Shown: piece by piece, positions 54,991 to 63,885 of the stretch | Layout: the number at the start of each line of letters is the position of its first letter | Numbering within the stretch: position 1 is the stretch's first letter | DNA from: a virus | Reading direction: 5' to 3' (one strand) | IMG/VR virus record: IMGVR_UViG_3300042317_000390 | Coordinates: 62,001 to 126,000 of that record | Length of the DNA: 64,000 nt | Translations under genes and position numbers: made by a program | Notes under the pieces: generated by a model | Seen by the model: the letters and a program-made list of their open reading frames with translations, nothing else | Told to the model about the DNA's origin: nothing | The model's database searches: none

Positions 54991-56265
54991 ATGGCAGATA
55001 AAGATTTTATCGTTAAGAACGGTATAGTAGCCGGGGCAAATAATCTAACATTAGGAACTGCTTCTTATTTCGCTTCTAACGGTAACGTTGGCTTTGGTGA
55101 CGCAAATCCTTCCTACAAACTTTCAGTCACAGGCACATTCAACGCATCAGGTAATATCACACAGGGTGGAACAAGAGCTGTTCTTAACGATAGTGGTACA
55201 TGGTCTATTAGCGTTACTGGTAATGCTGGAACCTCTACAAAAGCATCTACTTTAGCACAGAGCGGTGGTTCTGGTGCAGCTATGACATTTAACTGGTCTG
55301 GTCAGTCAGGTCAGCCATCATGGCTTTGGGGTTCAAATGATGGTACAAATATTTACGTTTATAATCCATCAAACTTTAATGTAAATTCTGCTTCATATTC
55401 AACATCGTCCGGCAGTGCTAGTAGTGCTACAAATGCTACAAACCTAACTGGTGGAACTCTTACCGCATCTTCTGGAACAATTAACGGAAATCTAACTGTA
55501 GCAGCTGGTGATTTATATTGCTATCGTTCTGGTGGAGCTTCCGGTGTATTGTTTTTAAATAGTGCCGGTAATAGATATGTTTATTATGATGGTACTAGTT
55601 ATTATATGCCAGGAGCTGAACTATATGTTAATGGAACACAAGTTGTTAAAAACAGTGGTACGTGGTCTATTAGCGTTACTGGTACATCAGGTGGCGTAGC
55701 TTGGACTAATGTATCTGGAAGACCAACAAACCTTTCCTCTTTCACTAACGATCTTGGTAACTACGGTAGCTGGATTACAGCTTCTGGTACATTAACTGGT
55801 CCAGTTAGTAGCGGTTCTTTCTGTTATACGACTCAGGGTCTTGGTGTTGGTACTTCTTATAACCAAGGTGCAGGTTATATTAACGCTACACAGAATATTA
55901 CCGCTTTCTATTCTGACGAAAGATTGAAAGAAAATATTACAGTAATTAAAGACGCACTAGCTAAGATTAAACAAATTTCAGGTGTTTTATACAACAGTAA
56001 CGATCTTGCCGCATCTTTTGGTTACACAGATAAAAGCGAACAGGTTGGTGTTCTTGCCGGACAAATCAAGAAAGTTCTTCCACAAGTCGTTAAGCCAGCA
56101 CCATTTGACTTAGCAAACGATAAAGATGGTAATACTATTTCTAAGACCGGTGAACATTATATGACAGTTCAATACGAGAAAATCGTTCCTCTGTTAATTG
56201 AAGGTATCAAAGAATTAACAGCTAAAGTTGAAGAATTAGAATCTAAACTAACAGAGGGCAAGTAA
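54991..56265 (+). CDS. Tail fibre protein with S74-type intramolecular chaperone, 424 aa
   Basis: AGAGGGGAAAG precedes the ATG. N-terminal DFIVKNGIVAGANNLTLGTASYFASNGNVGFG (in parts) is a fibre attachment/shaft segment. Two NDSGTWSISVTG-type repeats follow, and the final 117 residues (from S308, SDERLKENITVIKDALAKI, in part) are an ICA/S74 domain with a long C-terminal coiled coil (EKIVPLLIEGIKELTAKVEELE, in parts). The Ser after the autocleavage point is conserved. It should trimerise the fibre and then be removed. Probable receptor-binding fibre tip. Confidence 0.88.
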   Translation: MADKDFIVKNGIVAGANNLTLGTASYFASNGNVGFGDANPSYKLSVTGTFNASGNITQGGTRAVLNDSGTWSISVTGNAGTSTKASTLAQSGGSGAAMTFNWSGQSGQPSWLWGSNDGTNIYVYNPSNFNVNSASYSTSSGSASSATNATNLTGGTLTASSGTINGNLTVAAGDLYCYRSGGASGVLFLNSAGNRYVYYDGTSYYMPGAELYVNGTQVVKNSGTWSISVTGTSGGVAWTNVSGRPTNLSSFTNDLGNYGSWITASGTLTGPVSSGSFCYTTQGLGVGTSYNQGAGYINATQNITAFYSDERLKENITVIKDALAKIKQISGVLYNSNDLAASFGYTDKSEQVGVLAGQIKKVLPQVVKPAPFDLANDKDGNTISKTGEHYMTVQYEKIVPLLIEGIKELTAKVEELESKLTEGK

Positions 56266-56266
56266 T

Positions 56267-57007
56267 ATGTCAGTGCCAACTTCTAGATCTGAATTCGCAG
56301 AGTATTGCCTAAGAAAATTAGGTAAACCAGTTATTGAAATTAACGTAGACGATGATCAGGTTTCTGATCGTATTGATGAAGCATTACGTTACTACTGGGA
56401 TTATCACTTTGATGGTTCAGAGAAAACCTATTATAAAAAGATAGTTGACTCCACCGATATATCAAACAGATATATCACTATGCCAGATAATATTATTGGC
56501 GTTGTTAATATATTCGATCTAGGATCAGCTTTAGGTCTTAATAACCTATTCAATATTCGTTATCAGATCGCATTAAACGATCTTTATACCCTAACATCAG
56601 TCTCTATGGTTCCATATTATATGGCTATGAGTCATGTTCAATTCCTTGAGCAGATGTTAATTGGCAAGCAACCACTAAGATATAACCGTCATATGAATAA
56701 GCTTTATATTGATATGTCATGGGATCAGATTTCTCCCGGTAACTATATTATAGTAGAAGCATATCAAGTTGTTGATCCAGACGTTTATACGAAGGCTTGG
56801 GGAGATCGTTGGTTACAGCGTTATGCTTCTTGCCTAATTAAACAACAGTGGGGTCAAAATCTTAAAAAGTTCGAAGGTATGAAAATGCCAGGTGGACTAA
56901 CCTTTAACGGTCAAAAGATTTATGACGAAGCTACCACCGAAAGAGCTGATCTTGAGAGAGAAATGATTTACACATACAGCTTGCCTGCAACCGATATGAT
57001 AGGTTAG
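56267..57007 (+). CDS. 13: Neck protein gp13, 246 aa
   Basis: SVPTSRSEFAEYCLRKLGKPVIEINVDDDQVSDRIDEALRYYWDYHFDGSE (in parts), NLFNIRYQIALNDLY and EAYQVVDPDVYTKAWGDRWLQRYAS are strongly conserved gp13 motifs. gp13 forms the head-neck ring with gp14 and closes the filled capsid before tail joining. Length is near the T4 form (309 aa) but shorter. GAGGG precedes the start. In T4, gp13 is next to gp14; here a GIY-YIG gene lies between them. Confidence 0.93.
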   Translation: MSVPTSRSEFAEYCLRKLGKPVIEINVDDDQVSDRIDEALRYYWDYHFDGSEKTYYKKIVDSTDISNRYITMPDNIIGVVNIFDLGSALGLNNLFNIRYQIALNDLYTLTSVSMVPYYMAMSHVQFLEQMLIGKQPLRYNRHMNKLYIDMSWDQISPGNYIIVEAYQVVDPDVYTKAWGDRWLQRYASCLIKQQWGQNLKKFEGMKMPGGLTFNGQKIYDEATTERADLEREMIYTYSLPATDMIG

Positions 57008-57017
57008 GACGGACTCG

Positions 57018-57605
57018 ATGGAAGCTTTCGTTTATTGTTGGACGGATAAAAAAACAAATATGTTATATGTTGGTTCTCATAAAGGATCAACTGATGATGG
57101 ATATATTTGTTCCAGCAAGTATATGATGGAAGAGTATAACAAACGTCCTAAAGATTTTAGTAGACAGATTATCGCTGAAGGTGATTTGTCTGATATGAGA
57201 AAGTTTGAAACTAAAATACTTCAAGCTGTGAACGCCAGACTTGATGAACAGTTTTATAACATGCACAATAACAATGGTTGTTATATTTTAAAACGTCACA
57301 CAGAGTCAACAAAAAGAAAAATCAGCGAAAGCGAAAAGGGTAAAGTTGTATCCCAAAAATCAAGACTTAAAATGAAAAATAGTAAAATTGGTTTCAAAAA
57401 CAATAGATGGGGAACACCCCATAACGAAGAAACTAAAAGAAAAATGTCGTTATCGGCGCAAGGAAGAAAGTTCAAAGAAGAACATAAATATAAACTATCG
57501 CAAGCTAAATTAGGGAAAAGTTGGTTCCATAATCCTAACAATAACTCAAGCGGTTTATATTTTCCAGGAACGGAACCAGAAGGCTGGATTAAAGGAAGAA
57601 AATAA
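57018..57605 (+). CDS. GIY-YIG homing endonuclease with NUMOD3-type motifs, 195 aa
   Basis: N-terminal GIY-YIG core: VYCW (5-8) for the GIY element and YVGS (17-20) for YIG, then RKFETKIL (61-68) containing the catalytic-type Glu (E64). C-terminal NUMOD3-like DNA-binding motifs follow: HTESTKRKISESEKGK (94-109), HNEETKRKMSLSAQGR (135-150) and a partial third at 155-167. It is inserted between gp13 and gp14, genes adjacent in T4; insertion next to conserved structural genes is the usual behaviour of SegA-type elements. The stop overlaps the gp14 ATG. Its DNA target is likely nearby in endonuclease-free relatives. Confidence 0.9.
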   Translation: MEAFVYCWTDKKTNMLYVGSHKGSTDDGYICSSKYMMEEYNKRPKDFSRQIIAEGDLSDMRKFETKILQAVNARLDEQFYNMHNNNGCYILKRHTESTKRKISESEKGKVVSQKSRLKMKNSKIGFKNNRWGTPHNEETKRKMSLSAQGRKFKEEHKYKLSQAKLGKSWFHNPNNNSSGLYFPGTEPEGWIKGRK

Positions 57606-58333
57606 TGTCAGGCAGTACCAATTTTTTCTTTAATAATTTCCAAGCCAGCCAAGAACAGTTTCTTTTAGAAAATTTGATTATAGAGTCAATTTCTATTTAC
57701 GGCCATGACGTTCAATATATACCCAGAAAACTGAACAATTATGACGATGTATACGGAGCAGATGACCAATCTTCGTATGATGTTGCATATCCTATAGCAA
57801 TGTATATTGAGTCCGTAGATGGGTTTACCGGAGATGGTGATTTTTTATCTAAGTTCGGCGTTGAGATTAGAAATCAAGTTACTTTTTCTGTTGCTCAGAG
57901 AATATTTGCTGAAGAGGTAGGAAATAACACAACACAAGTAAGACCCAACGAAGGAGATTTAATTTATTTTCCTCTTAATGGTAAATGCTTTCAGATCAAA
58001 TATGTTGAAAAATTCCAGATGTTTTATCCTCTGGGTAAATTGTATACTTGGAAAATGGTTTGTGAACTATTCGAGTATTCAGGCGAAAGAATGAATACTG
58101 GTATACCTGAAATAGATAGTCTTGAGAAGAAACTAAGCACTAATATTCTAGATTGGTTAATTGAAACCGAAACGTCTGATGGTATCTTAACAGAAGACGA
58201 TGAATATCTAGTTCTTGAAAATTCATCTATGTCAGATCTAGTTCCAGCAGCTGATAACGATGAGATTCAAAGGGAGTCTGATTTATTCGTTGATTTCTCT
58301 TCAATAGATCCATTTAGCGAAGGGAACATTTAA
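57605..58333 (+). CDS. 14: Neck protein gp14, 242 aa
   Basis: MSGSTNFFFNNFQASQEQFLLENLIIESISIYGHDVQYIPR (in parts) is the gp14 N-terminus, and AMYIESVDGFTGDGDFLSKFGVEIRNQVTFSVAQRIF (in parts), FPLNGKCFQIKYVEKFQMFYPLGKLYTW are conserved. gp14 rings attach the tail to the gp13/portal. Length similar to T4 (256 aa). The start overlaps the GIY-YIG stop (TAATG), so the endonuclease gene is fitted tightly. Confidence 0.93.
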   Translation: MSGSTNFFFNNFQASQEQFLLENLIIESISIYGHDVQYIPRKLNNYDDVYGADDQSSYDVAYPIAMYIESVDGFTGDGDFLSKFGVEIRNQVTFSVAQRIFAEEVGNNTTQVRPNEGDLIYFPLNGKCFQIKYVEKFQMFYPLGKLYTWKMVCELFEYSGERMNTGIPEIDSLEKKLSTNILDWLIETETSDGILTEDDEYLVLENSSMSDLVPAADNDEIQRESDLFVDFSSIDPFSEGNI

Positions 58334-59193
58334 TGTTTAATCAAACATTCTATTTCAGTCTTATTCGTAAATATGTTATTCTTATGGGAACGCTACTGAA
58401 TAATATCCGTATCACTAGAACGGATAAAGATGGCAATGTTACATCGTTATTAAGAGTTCCTGTAACGTATGCGGCTAAAGATAAGATGCTTGCTCGTGTT
58501 ATGCAAGATCCTGGAATTGATAGACCATCAGCGACAACACCACTTCCTATGATCTCATTCGAAATGGGAAAGATGTCATATGATGGTTCTAGAAAGTTAA
58601 ACACAGTCGGTAAAAGTTCATATAGAAGCGATACCGATGCTAGTAAATTTAAATACCAATATAATCCAGTCCCATATAATATAAATTTCAAGGCGTTCGT
58701 TTACGCTAAGAATGTTGAGGATGGAACTAAGATCATAGAACAAATTCTACCTTATTTCACTCCAGACTGGACTACAACCGTAAATCTAATTCCAGAAGTT
58801 GAAGTTAAGATTGACATCCCAATCGTTCTAAATAATATTGGTTATAGTGATAACTATGACGGTGAATTTAAGGATAGAAGGGCTATTATTTGGGAATTAG
58901 ATTTCACACTGAAAGGATACATCTATGGTCCAGTTAAGTCTTCTGGTATTATTAAGTTTGTTAAAACTAACTTCTACATTCCAGCAACAAACACAGCCGT
59001 TGAAGGTAGAGGTATCACGCCGATTGCAGAGAGAGTCACGGTACAACCAGGATTAGACGCTAACGGTAATCCAATAAATTACTATGGCGCTCCTAATACG
59101 AGTATAGATACTTTACCATATGTAGAAATAGACGCTGAAGATGATTATGGCTTTATTACTATGATATATGAAGAAGATGAGGTAAATGACTGA
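58333..59193 (+). CDS. 15: Tail terminator/sheath stabiliser gp15, 286 aa
   Basis: The N-terminus FNQTFYFSLIRKYVILMGTLLNNIRITR (in parts) aligns with T4 gp15 'MFGYFYNSSFRRYATLMGDLFSNIQIKR', supporting the ATG at 58333 rather than 58387. VPVTYAAKDKMLAR and WELDFTLKGYIYGPVK are also conserved. gp15 caps the sheath and tube after assembly, allowing head joining. Length 286 versus 272 aa in T4. Confidence 0.94.
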   Translation: MFNQTFYFSLIRKYVILMGTLLNNIRITRTDKDGNVTSLLRVPVTYAAKDKMLARVMQDPGIDRPSATTPLPMISFEMGKMSYDGSRKLNTVGKSSYRSDTDASKFKYQYNPVPYNINFKAFVYAKNVEDGTKIIEQILPYFTPDWTTTVNLIPEVEVKIDIPIVLNNIGYSDNYDGEFKDRRAIIWELDFTLKGYIYGPVKSSGIIKFVKTNFYIPATNTAVEGRGITPIAERVTVQPGLDANGNPINYYGAPNTSIDTLPYVEIDAEDDYGFITMIYEEDEVND

Positions 59194-59605
59194 AAAAGAT
59201 AATGACCCTATGGGTAAAGCTCTAGGGCTACCTGCTCTAGAGTTTGAAAAAACTATAGATAACATGTTAGCGAAAGCTCATGACGATAGTGCTAGAAACG
59301 ATTTCGAGGCAGCTAGATCCAATTTGTATGAAGTAATACAAAGTGGTAAAGAGGCCATGGATAAGTTAGGTCAAATAGCTGCATCTTCCCAACATCCACG
59401 AGCGTTTGAAGTTCTATCTAAAATGATGGAAACTATGATTCAAGCTAACAAAGATCTGTTGGAACTTCAAACTAAAATAAGAGAAATAGATGTAGCTGAT
59501 GCACCAACCAATGAAAAGGCTAAGACTATTAACAATAATCTTTTCGTTGGCTCAACTGCTGAATTACAAAAAATGATCAAGGATATGAATACTAAGAATG
59601 ACTAA
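59186..59605 (+). CDS. 16: Small terminase subunit gp16, 139 aa
   Basis: Acidic helical protein: DPMGKALGLPALEFEKTIDNMLAK (in parts), a predicted coiled-coil centre (ARSNLYEVIQSGKEAMDKLGQIAASSQHPRAFEVLSKMM, in parts) and VGSTAELQKMIKDM at the C-terminus. This matches gp16, which forms an 11/12-mer ring regulating packaging initiation. T4 gp16 is 164 aa. It overlaps gp15 and gp17 by 8 bases each, as in T4-like phages. Confidence 0.92.
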   Translation: MTEKDNDPMGKALGLPALEFEKTIDNMLAKAHDDSARNDFEAARSNLYEVIQSGKEAMDKLGQIAASSQHPRAFEVLSKMMETMIQANKDLLELQTKIREIDVADAPTNEKAKTINNNLFVGSTAELQKMIKDMNTKND

Positions 59606-61244
59606 TAGCGATGCTGGTTATAAGGGTAATGTTAATCTAAAGAGATCAAATCAAAATATAGAATGGACTCCTGATCTCGTTCAAGAATACGTCAAGTGTT
59701 CTCAAGACCCCGTATACTTCACAGAAACCTATATGAAAATCATCAACGTCGATGAAGGTCTAACGAGCTTCAAGTTGTATGATTACCAGAAGAATATGGT
59801 TAAATCCTTCAAGGACAATCGTTATAGTATTGTAACTACCGCTCGACAGGCTGGTAAATCTACCACGACTTGTGCTTTTATTCTTTGGTATATTATTTTC
59901 AATCCAGATAAAGTTGTTGCTCTACTAGCCAACAAGGGTGATACGGCCAGAGAAATTCTAGGTCGTGTTCAGCTTGCATATCAGCATCTGCCTAAATGGT
60001 TACAACAGGGCGTTGTTGAATGGAACAAAGGATCGTTCGTTCTCGAAAATAACAGCCGTGTTATCGCTGCTGCTACTTCTGCCAGCGCCATCCGTGGTTT
60101 CTCTATTAACCTACTATTCATCGATGAGGCAGCGTTTATTGAAAACTGGGATGAATTCTTTACATCAGTTTATCCTACAATTTCATCAGGCACAGAATCA
60201 AAGATTATTCTAGTTTCTACCCCGAATGGGTTGAATCACTTCTATGCCACTTGGATTAACGCTATTGAAAATAAGAATGGTTACAGCCCTATTCTAGTTA
60301 ACTGGAAAGAGGTTCCAGGCAGAGACGAAGAATGGAGGAAAAGTACCATTGCAGGTATGAACTTCGATGTTGAGAAGTTCGATCAGGAATATAACTGTGA
60401 GTTTCTAGGATCTTCTGGTACACTGATTGCTGGTTGGAAACTCAAAGAATTAGTTCACCAAGCACCAATGGTCGAACGTGATGGCATGATTCAATATATT
60501 AAGCCAGAAGAAGGTCATGTGTATATTATGGTATGTGACGTTTCTCGTGGTAAGGGTCTGGACTATTCGGCATTTCAGTTATTAGATGTGACCAAGATGC
60601 CATACAATCAAGTTTGTGTATTCAGAAATAATGCTGTTGCACCGGTAGATTATGCTGATATTATTCACAGAACAGCTAAAGCATATAACAATGCATCAGT
60701 TCTTGTTGAAGTGAATGATATTGGTGAGCAGGTAGCTCACACTCTACAATATGATTTTTCTTATGAAAACGTTCTATTCACAGAGAACGCAGGTAGATCA
60801 GGTAAAAGAATTACAGGTGGTTTTGCATCAGGCGGTAAGATCGACAAGGGTATTAGAACCACAAAGATTGTGAAGTCTGTTGGTTGTTCAATTTTGAAAC
60901 TTCTTGTTGAACAGAACCAACTAGTGTTAAACGACTTCCACACAATAAATGAGCTTTCGACGTTTTCTAAGAAGGGAACTTCTTATGAGGCTGAACCAGG
61001 CAAGCACGACGATATGGTAATGTGTCTCGTTTTGTTTGCTTGGCTTTCAGACCAGCAATACTTCAAAGACTACACTGACATTAATACTTTGATGTCTCTA
61101 AGGGAAAAAACAGAGGAAGATATGGAGCAGGACATGGCTCCTTTCGGATTCGTGGATAATGGAAGAGACGATGAATTTGTAGAAGAAGACTATGAAAAGT
61201 ATGTAGCTGACAGCTGGATTTGGAGCAATCCTCAAGATTTCTAA
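59598..61244 (+). CDS. 17: Large terminase subunit gp17, 548 aa
   Basis: The packaging motor. ATPase domain: Walker A TARQAGKST (81-89), Walker B NLLFIDEAAF (171-180), coupling motif ILVSTPNG (204-211). Nuclease domain: VYIMVCDVSRGKGLDYSAF (308-326; D314 and D322 as metal ligands) and a third Asp in KHDDMVMCL near residue 470. All catalytic motifs are intact. It is shorter than T4 gp17 (610 aa) mostly at the N-terminus. It works with gp16 and the portal (outside the window). Confidence 0.98.
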   Translation: MTNSDAGYKGNVNLKRSNQNIEWTPDLVQEYVKCSQDPVYFTETYMKIINVDEGLTSFKLYDYQKNMVKSFKDNRYSIVTTARQAGKSTTTCAFILWYIIFNPDKVVALLANKGDTAREILGRVQLAYQHLPKWLQQGVVEWNKGSFVLENNSRVIAAATSASAIRGFSINLLFIDEAAFIENWDEFFTSVYPTISSGTESKIILVSTPNGLNHFYATWINAIENKNGYSPILVNWKEVPGRDEEWRKSTIAGMNFDVEKFDQEYNCEFLGSSGTLIAGWKLKELVHQAPMVERDGMIQYIKPEEGHVYIMVCDVSRGKGLDYSAFQLLDVTKMPYNQVCVFRNNAVAPVDYADIIHRTAKAYNNASVLVEVNDIGEQVAHTLQYDFSYENVLFTENAGRSGKRITGGFASGGKIDKGIRTTKIVKSVGCSILKLLVEQNQLVLNDFHTINELSTFSKKGTSYEAEPGKHDDMVMCLVLFAWLSDQQYFKDYTDINTLMSLREKTEEDMEQDMAPFGFVDNGRDDEFVEEDYEKYVADSWIWSNPQDF

Positions 61245-61256
61245 GAAAGCCTATTT

Positions 61257-61264
61257 TATAAATA
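61257..61264 (+). promoter_or_regulatory. T4-type late promoter before the sheath gene
   Basis: A perfect TATAAATA stands 13 bases after the gp17 stop and 49 bases before the gp18 start, as in T4 where genes 18 and 19 are strongly late-expressed. Confidence 0.75.
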
Positions 61265-61312
61265 TAAAAAATGTTTAAAACATAAGTTCTCGCATAAAGG
61301 GAGATAATAAAA

Positions 61313-63850
61313 ATGGCTTTTCAACTATCACCAGGGGTTAATGTATCAGAAATCGATCTAACAACGGTCGTTCCTGCTGTAGCCACTTCAGACGGTGCCT
61401 TTGCTGGCGTATTCCGTTGGGGTCCAGTAGGAGAGAGAGTTCTCGTTGATTCTGAGAATACTCTAGTTTCAAGATTTGCTAAACCTTCAAATTTTAATGC
61501 TGAAACGTTCTTCACGGCAGCTAACTTCTTATCATATTCAAACCGTCTATATATTTCACGTGCTGCTGACACAACTGGTGCAACTCCAGTAGCTTCAGGC
61601 AACACTTCTGGCGCCAACAGCATCATCCAGATTGGTGATACTTCAGCCATTTCTGTTGGCATGTATCTAGTTACAGTTAGCAACACTGCAGCTATGAATC
61701 TTGTTTCAACGGTTTCTGTTCTAACAAAGAATTCAACTCACGTTACTCTTTCACAGAACACCACTGCTACATCAGCAAACGTAAGCTATTATTTTGCTCG
61801 TCCAGAAACAGCATATACCGCAGTTGGCTTCGATCCATCAAGCGCCTCCGCTTATGTTGCAAATCTAGTTAATCAGATCGTAAAGAACGAAAACGACTAT
61901 ACTGCAAAGGATGGTAATTTCGATTCTGACCTCATGTATGTTGCAAAGTATCCAGGTGATCTTGGTAACTCACTAAGAATCGGTGTTTGCGATACAGCTA
62001 ATAGCTATTCTTCAAACCTAGCAGCCACTGGCACAAAGGTTGAATTTAGAGTTGGTGCTAATTCTGCAACAGTTAAGTTCGTAGGTACAACCAACGCTGC
62101 AGCCGCTACTCTTGCTTCAGGTATTACTGTAGGCGATCAGATCCTAGCTGGTAACAGCACGATTGGTCTTCAGTATCTACAGGTAATAAGCGTAGAAGTT
62201 GGTTCAAATAGCTCATTCGTTAACACAGCCAGTCTAACGTTCGATGGTAATACAGCCATTAACAGCAACCTAAACTTCATCACACTTACAGGTAATCCAT
62301 ATACCAACGGTGACGTTATCGTTTATGCCAATACAACAGCACCAGCCGTTTCTGGTCTAGTTGGTGGTACAAACTATCACGTAGTTCAGGCTAACTCAAT
62401 TGGCTTCAAACTAGCCACTACTGCATTCGGTGACGAACTAGATATTGCTGCAACCCCAGGTTCACTTGGTTCTTTCGCAGCTAATACTAACGTCCTAAGA
62501 ATTAACTTTGAAGATCCATTCAGACTTCGTACCAATTATACATCAGATACAGTTGATCGTAATTGGGAGTTCTTCAACGTTGTTGATTCTGCTCCAGGTC
62601 AGTCTGATTACGTTCTCTATAACGGTAATACAGCTGCTCAGGACGAAGTACACGTAGTAGTCGTTGATAACGATGGTGGTTTCAGTGGTACACCAGGCAC
62701 CATTCTTGAAGTCTATAAGGGTCTTTCAAGAGCTACAGACGCTAAGAACAACGATGGTACAGGCAATTACTATAAAGACGTTATCAATCAGTCATCAAAG
62801 TATGTCTGGTGGGCTAACGACCGTAGCGTTGCTCCATCTGCAACTGCTCTAAATGTTGCTTCTTCAACCGCTACAGCACCAGCTGATATCAATCTAGTAT
62901 ATGGTACAGACGGTCTAAGCGAAAACGATGCAACTCTAGCAGTTCTAGGTTCTGCTTACGATCTATTCACATCAGCAGAAGATATTGATATTTCTCTAGT
63001 TCTACAGGGTAAGCCAATCGGTGGAACCACAGTAGTTAACGGAACAACAGTATCTAACTTCATGCTAGCAAACTATATCATTGATAATATCTGCGAAACA
63101 AGAAGAGATTGTATTGCTCTACTATCACCAGATAAGTCAACTGTTATCAATAACTCTGGTGCAGAAGCTCTAACCGTTAAGGCTTGGAGAGGCGCTGTCC
63201 ATAGTTCATCCTATGCAGTTCTTGACTCTGGTTATAAGTATCAGTATGATAAGTATAACGATCTTTACCGTTGGGTTCCACTAAACGGCGATATTGCCGG
63301 TCTATGTGTTAGAACAGATAGCACAAACGACGCTTGGTGGTCACCAGCTGGTTTCAACCGTGGTCAGATCAAGAATCTCGTTAAGCTTGCTTGGAATCCA
63401 CGCAAGTCTGAAAGAGACGTTCTATTCAGCAACGGTATTAACCCAGTTGTAACATTCCCAGGTCAGGGAACGGTTCTTTATGGCGATAAGACTCTACAGG
63501 CAAAACCATCTGCATTCGATCATATCAATGTTCGCAGATTGTTCATTGTCCTAGAGAAAGCTATCTCCACAGCTGCTAAGTATCAGTTATTCGACTTCAA
63601 CGATGCTTTCACAAGAGCACAGTTCAGAAATCTAGTAACTCCATATCTACGCACGATCAAGGGTCGTCGTGGTATCACAGACTTCTATGTTGTCTGCGAT
63701 GATACTAATAATACACCTGCGATTGTTGATAGCAATCAGTTCGTCGGTGATATCTATATTAAACCTTCGAGAAGTATTAACTTCATCCAGCTAAACTTCA
63801 TTGCTGTACCCACCGGTGTACAATTCTCTGAAGTAGTTGGTAAGTTCTAA
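61313..63850 (+). CDS. 18: Tail sheath protein gp18, 845 aa
   Basis: The N-terminus FQLSPGVNVSEIDLTTVVPAVATSDGAFAGVFRWGPVGERVLV (in parts) and the C-terminus (RRLFIVLEKAISTAAKYQLFDFNDAFTRAQFR, in parts; GRRGITDFYVVCDDTNN; FIQLNFIAVPTGVQFSEVV) are standard gp18. It is longer than T4 (659 aa) because of middle insertions; one (residues ~325-385) carries the GDVIVYANTTAPAVSGLVGGTNYHVV beta module also found in baseplate proteins. GGGAG precedes the ATG. It contracts around the tube on infection. Confidence 0.96.
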   Translation: MAFQLSPGVNVSEIDLTTVVPAVATSDGAFAGVFRWGPVGERVLVDSENTLVSRFAKPSNFNAETFFTAANFLSYSNRLYISRAADTTGATPVASGNTSGANSIIQIGDTSAISVGMYLVTVSNTAAMNLVSTVSVLTKNSTHVTLSQNTTATSANVSYYFARPETAYTAVGFDPSSASAYVANLVNQIVKNENDYTAKDGNFDSDLMYVAKYPGDLGNSLRIGVCDTANSYSSNLAATGTKVEFRVGANSATVKFVGTTNAAAATLASGITVGDQILAGNSTIGLQYLQVISVEVGSNSSFVNTASLTFDGNTAINSNLNFITLTGNPYTNGDVIVYANTTAPAVSGLVGGTNYHVVQANSIGFKLATTAFGDELDIAATPGSLGSFAANTNVLRINFEDPFRLRTNYTSDTVDRNWEFFNVVDSAPGQSDYVLYNGNTAAQDEVHVVVVDNDGGFSGTPGTILEVYKGLSRATDAKNNDGTGNYYKDVINQSSKYVWWANDRSVAPSATALNVASSTATAPADINLVYGTDGLSENDATLAVLGSAYDLFTSAEDIDISLVLQGKPIGGTTVVNGTTVSNFMLANYIIDNICETRRDCIALLSPDKSTVINNSGAEALTVKAWRGAVHSSSYAVLDSGYKYQYDKYNDLYRWVPLNGDIAGLCVRTDSTNDAWWSPAGFNRGQIKNLVKLAWNPRKSERDVLFSNGINPVVTFPGQGTVLYGDKTLQAKPSAFDHINVRRLFIVLEKAISTAAKYQLFDFNDAFTRAQFRNLVTPYLRTIKGRRGITDFYVVCDDTNNTPAIVDSNQFVGDIYIKPSRSINFIQLNFIAVPTGVQFSEVVGKF

Positions 63851-63856
63851 TAAATA
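63849..63856 (+). promoter_or_regulatory. Late promoter variant (AATAAATA) before the tube gene
   Basis: AATAAATA overlaps the gp18 stop and lies 30 bases before the gp19 ATG. It would raise tube expression relative to the sheath. Confidence 0.4.
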
Positions 63857-63885
63857 AGAATAAAAACTCAAAAGGAGTAATATAG

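Noticed and set aside
34830-56265. Diversity-generating retroelement acting on the fibre genes
   Set aside because: No reverse transcriptase gene and no template/variable repeat pair with adenine-specific differences seen; variation is explained by modular protein repeats.
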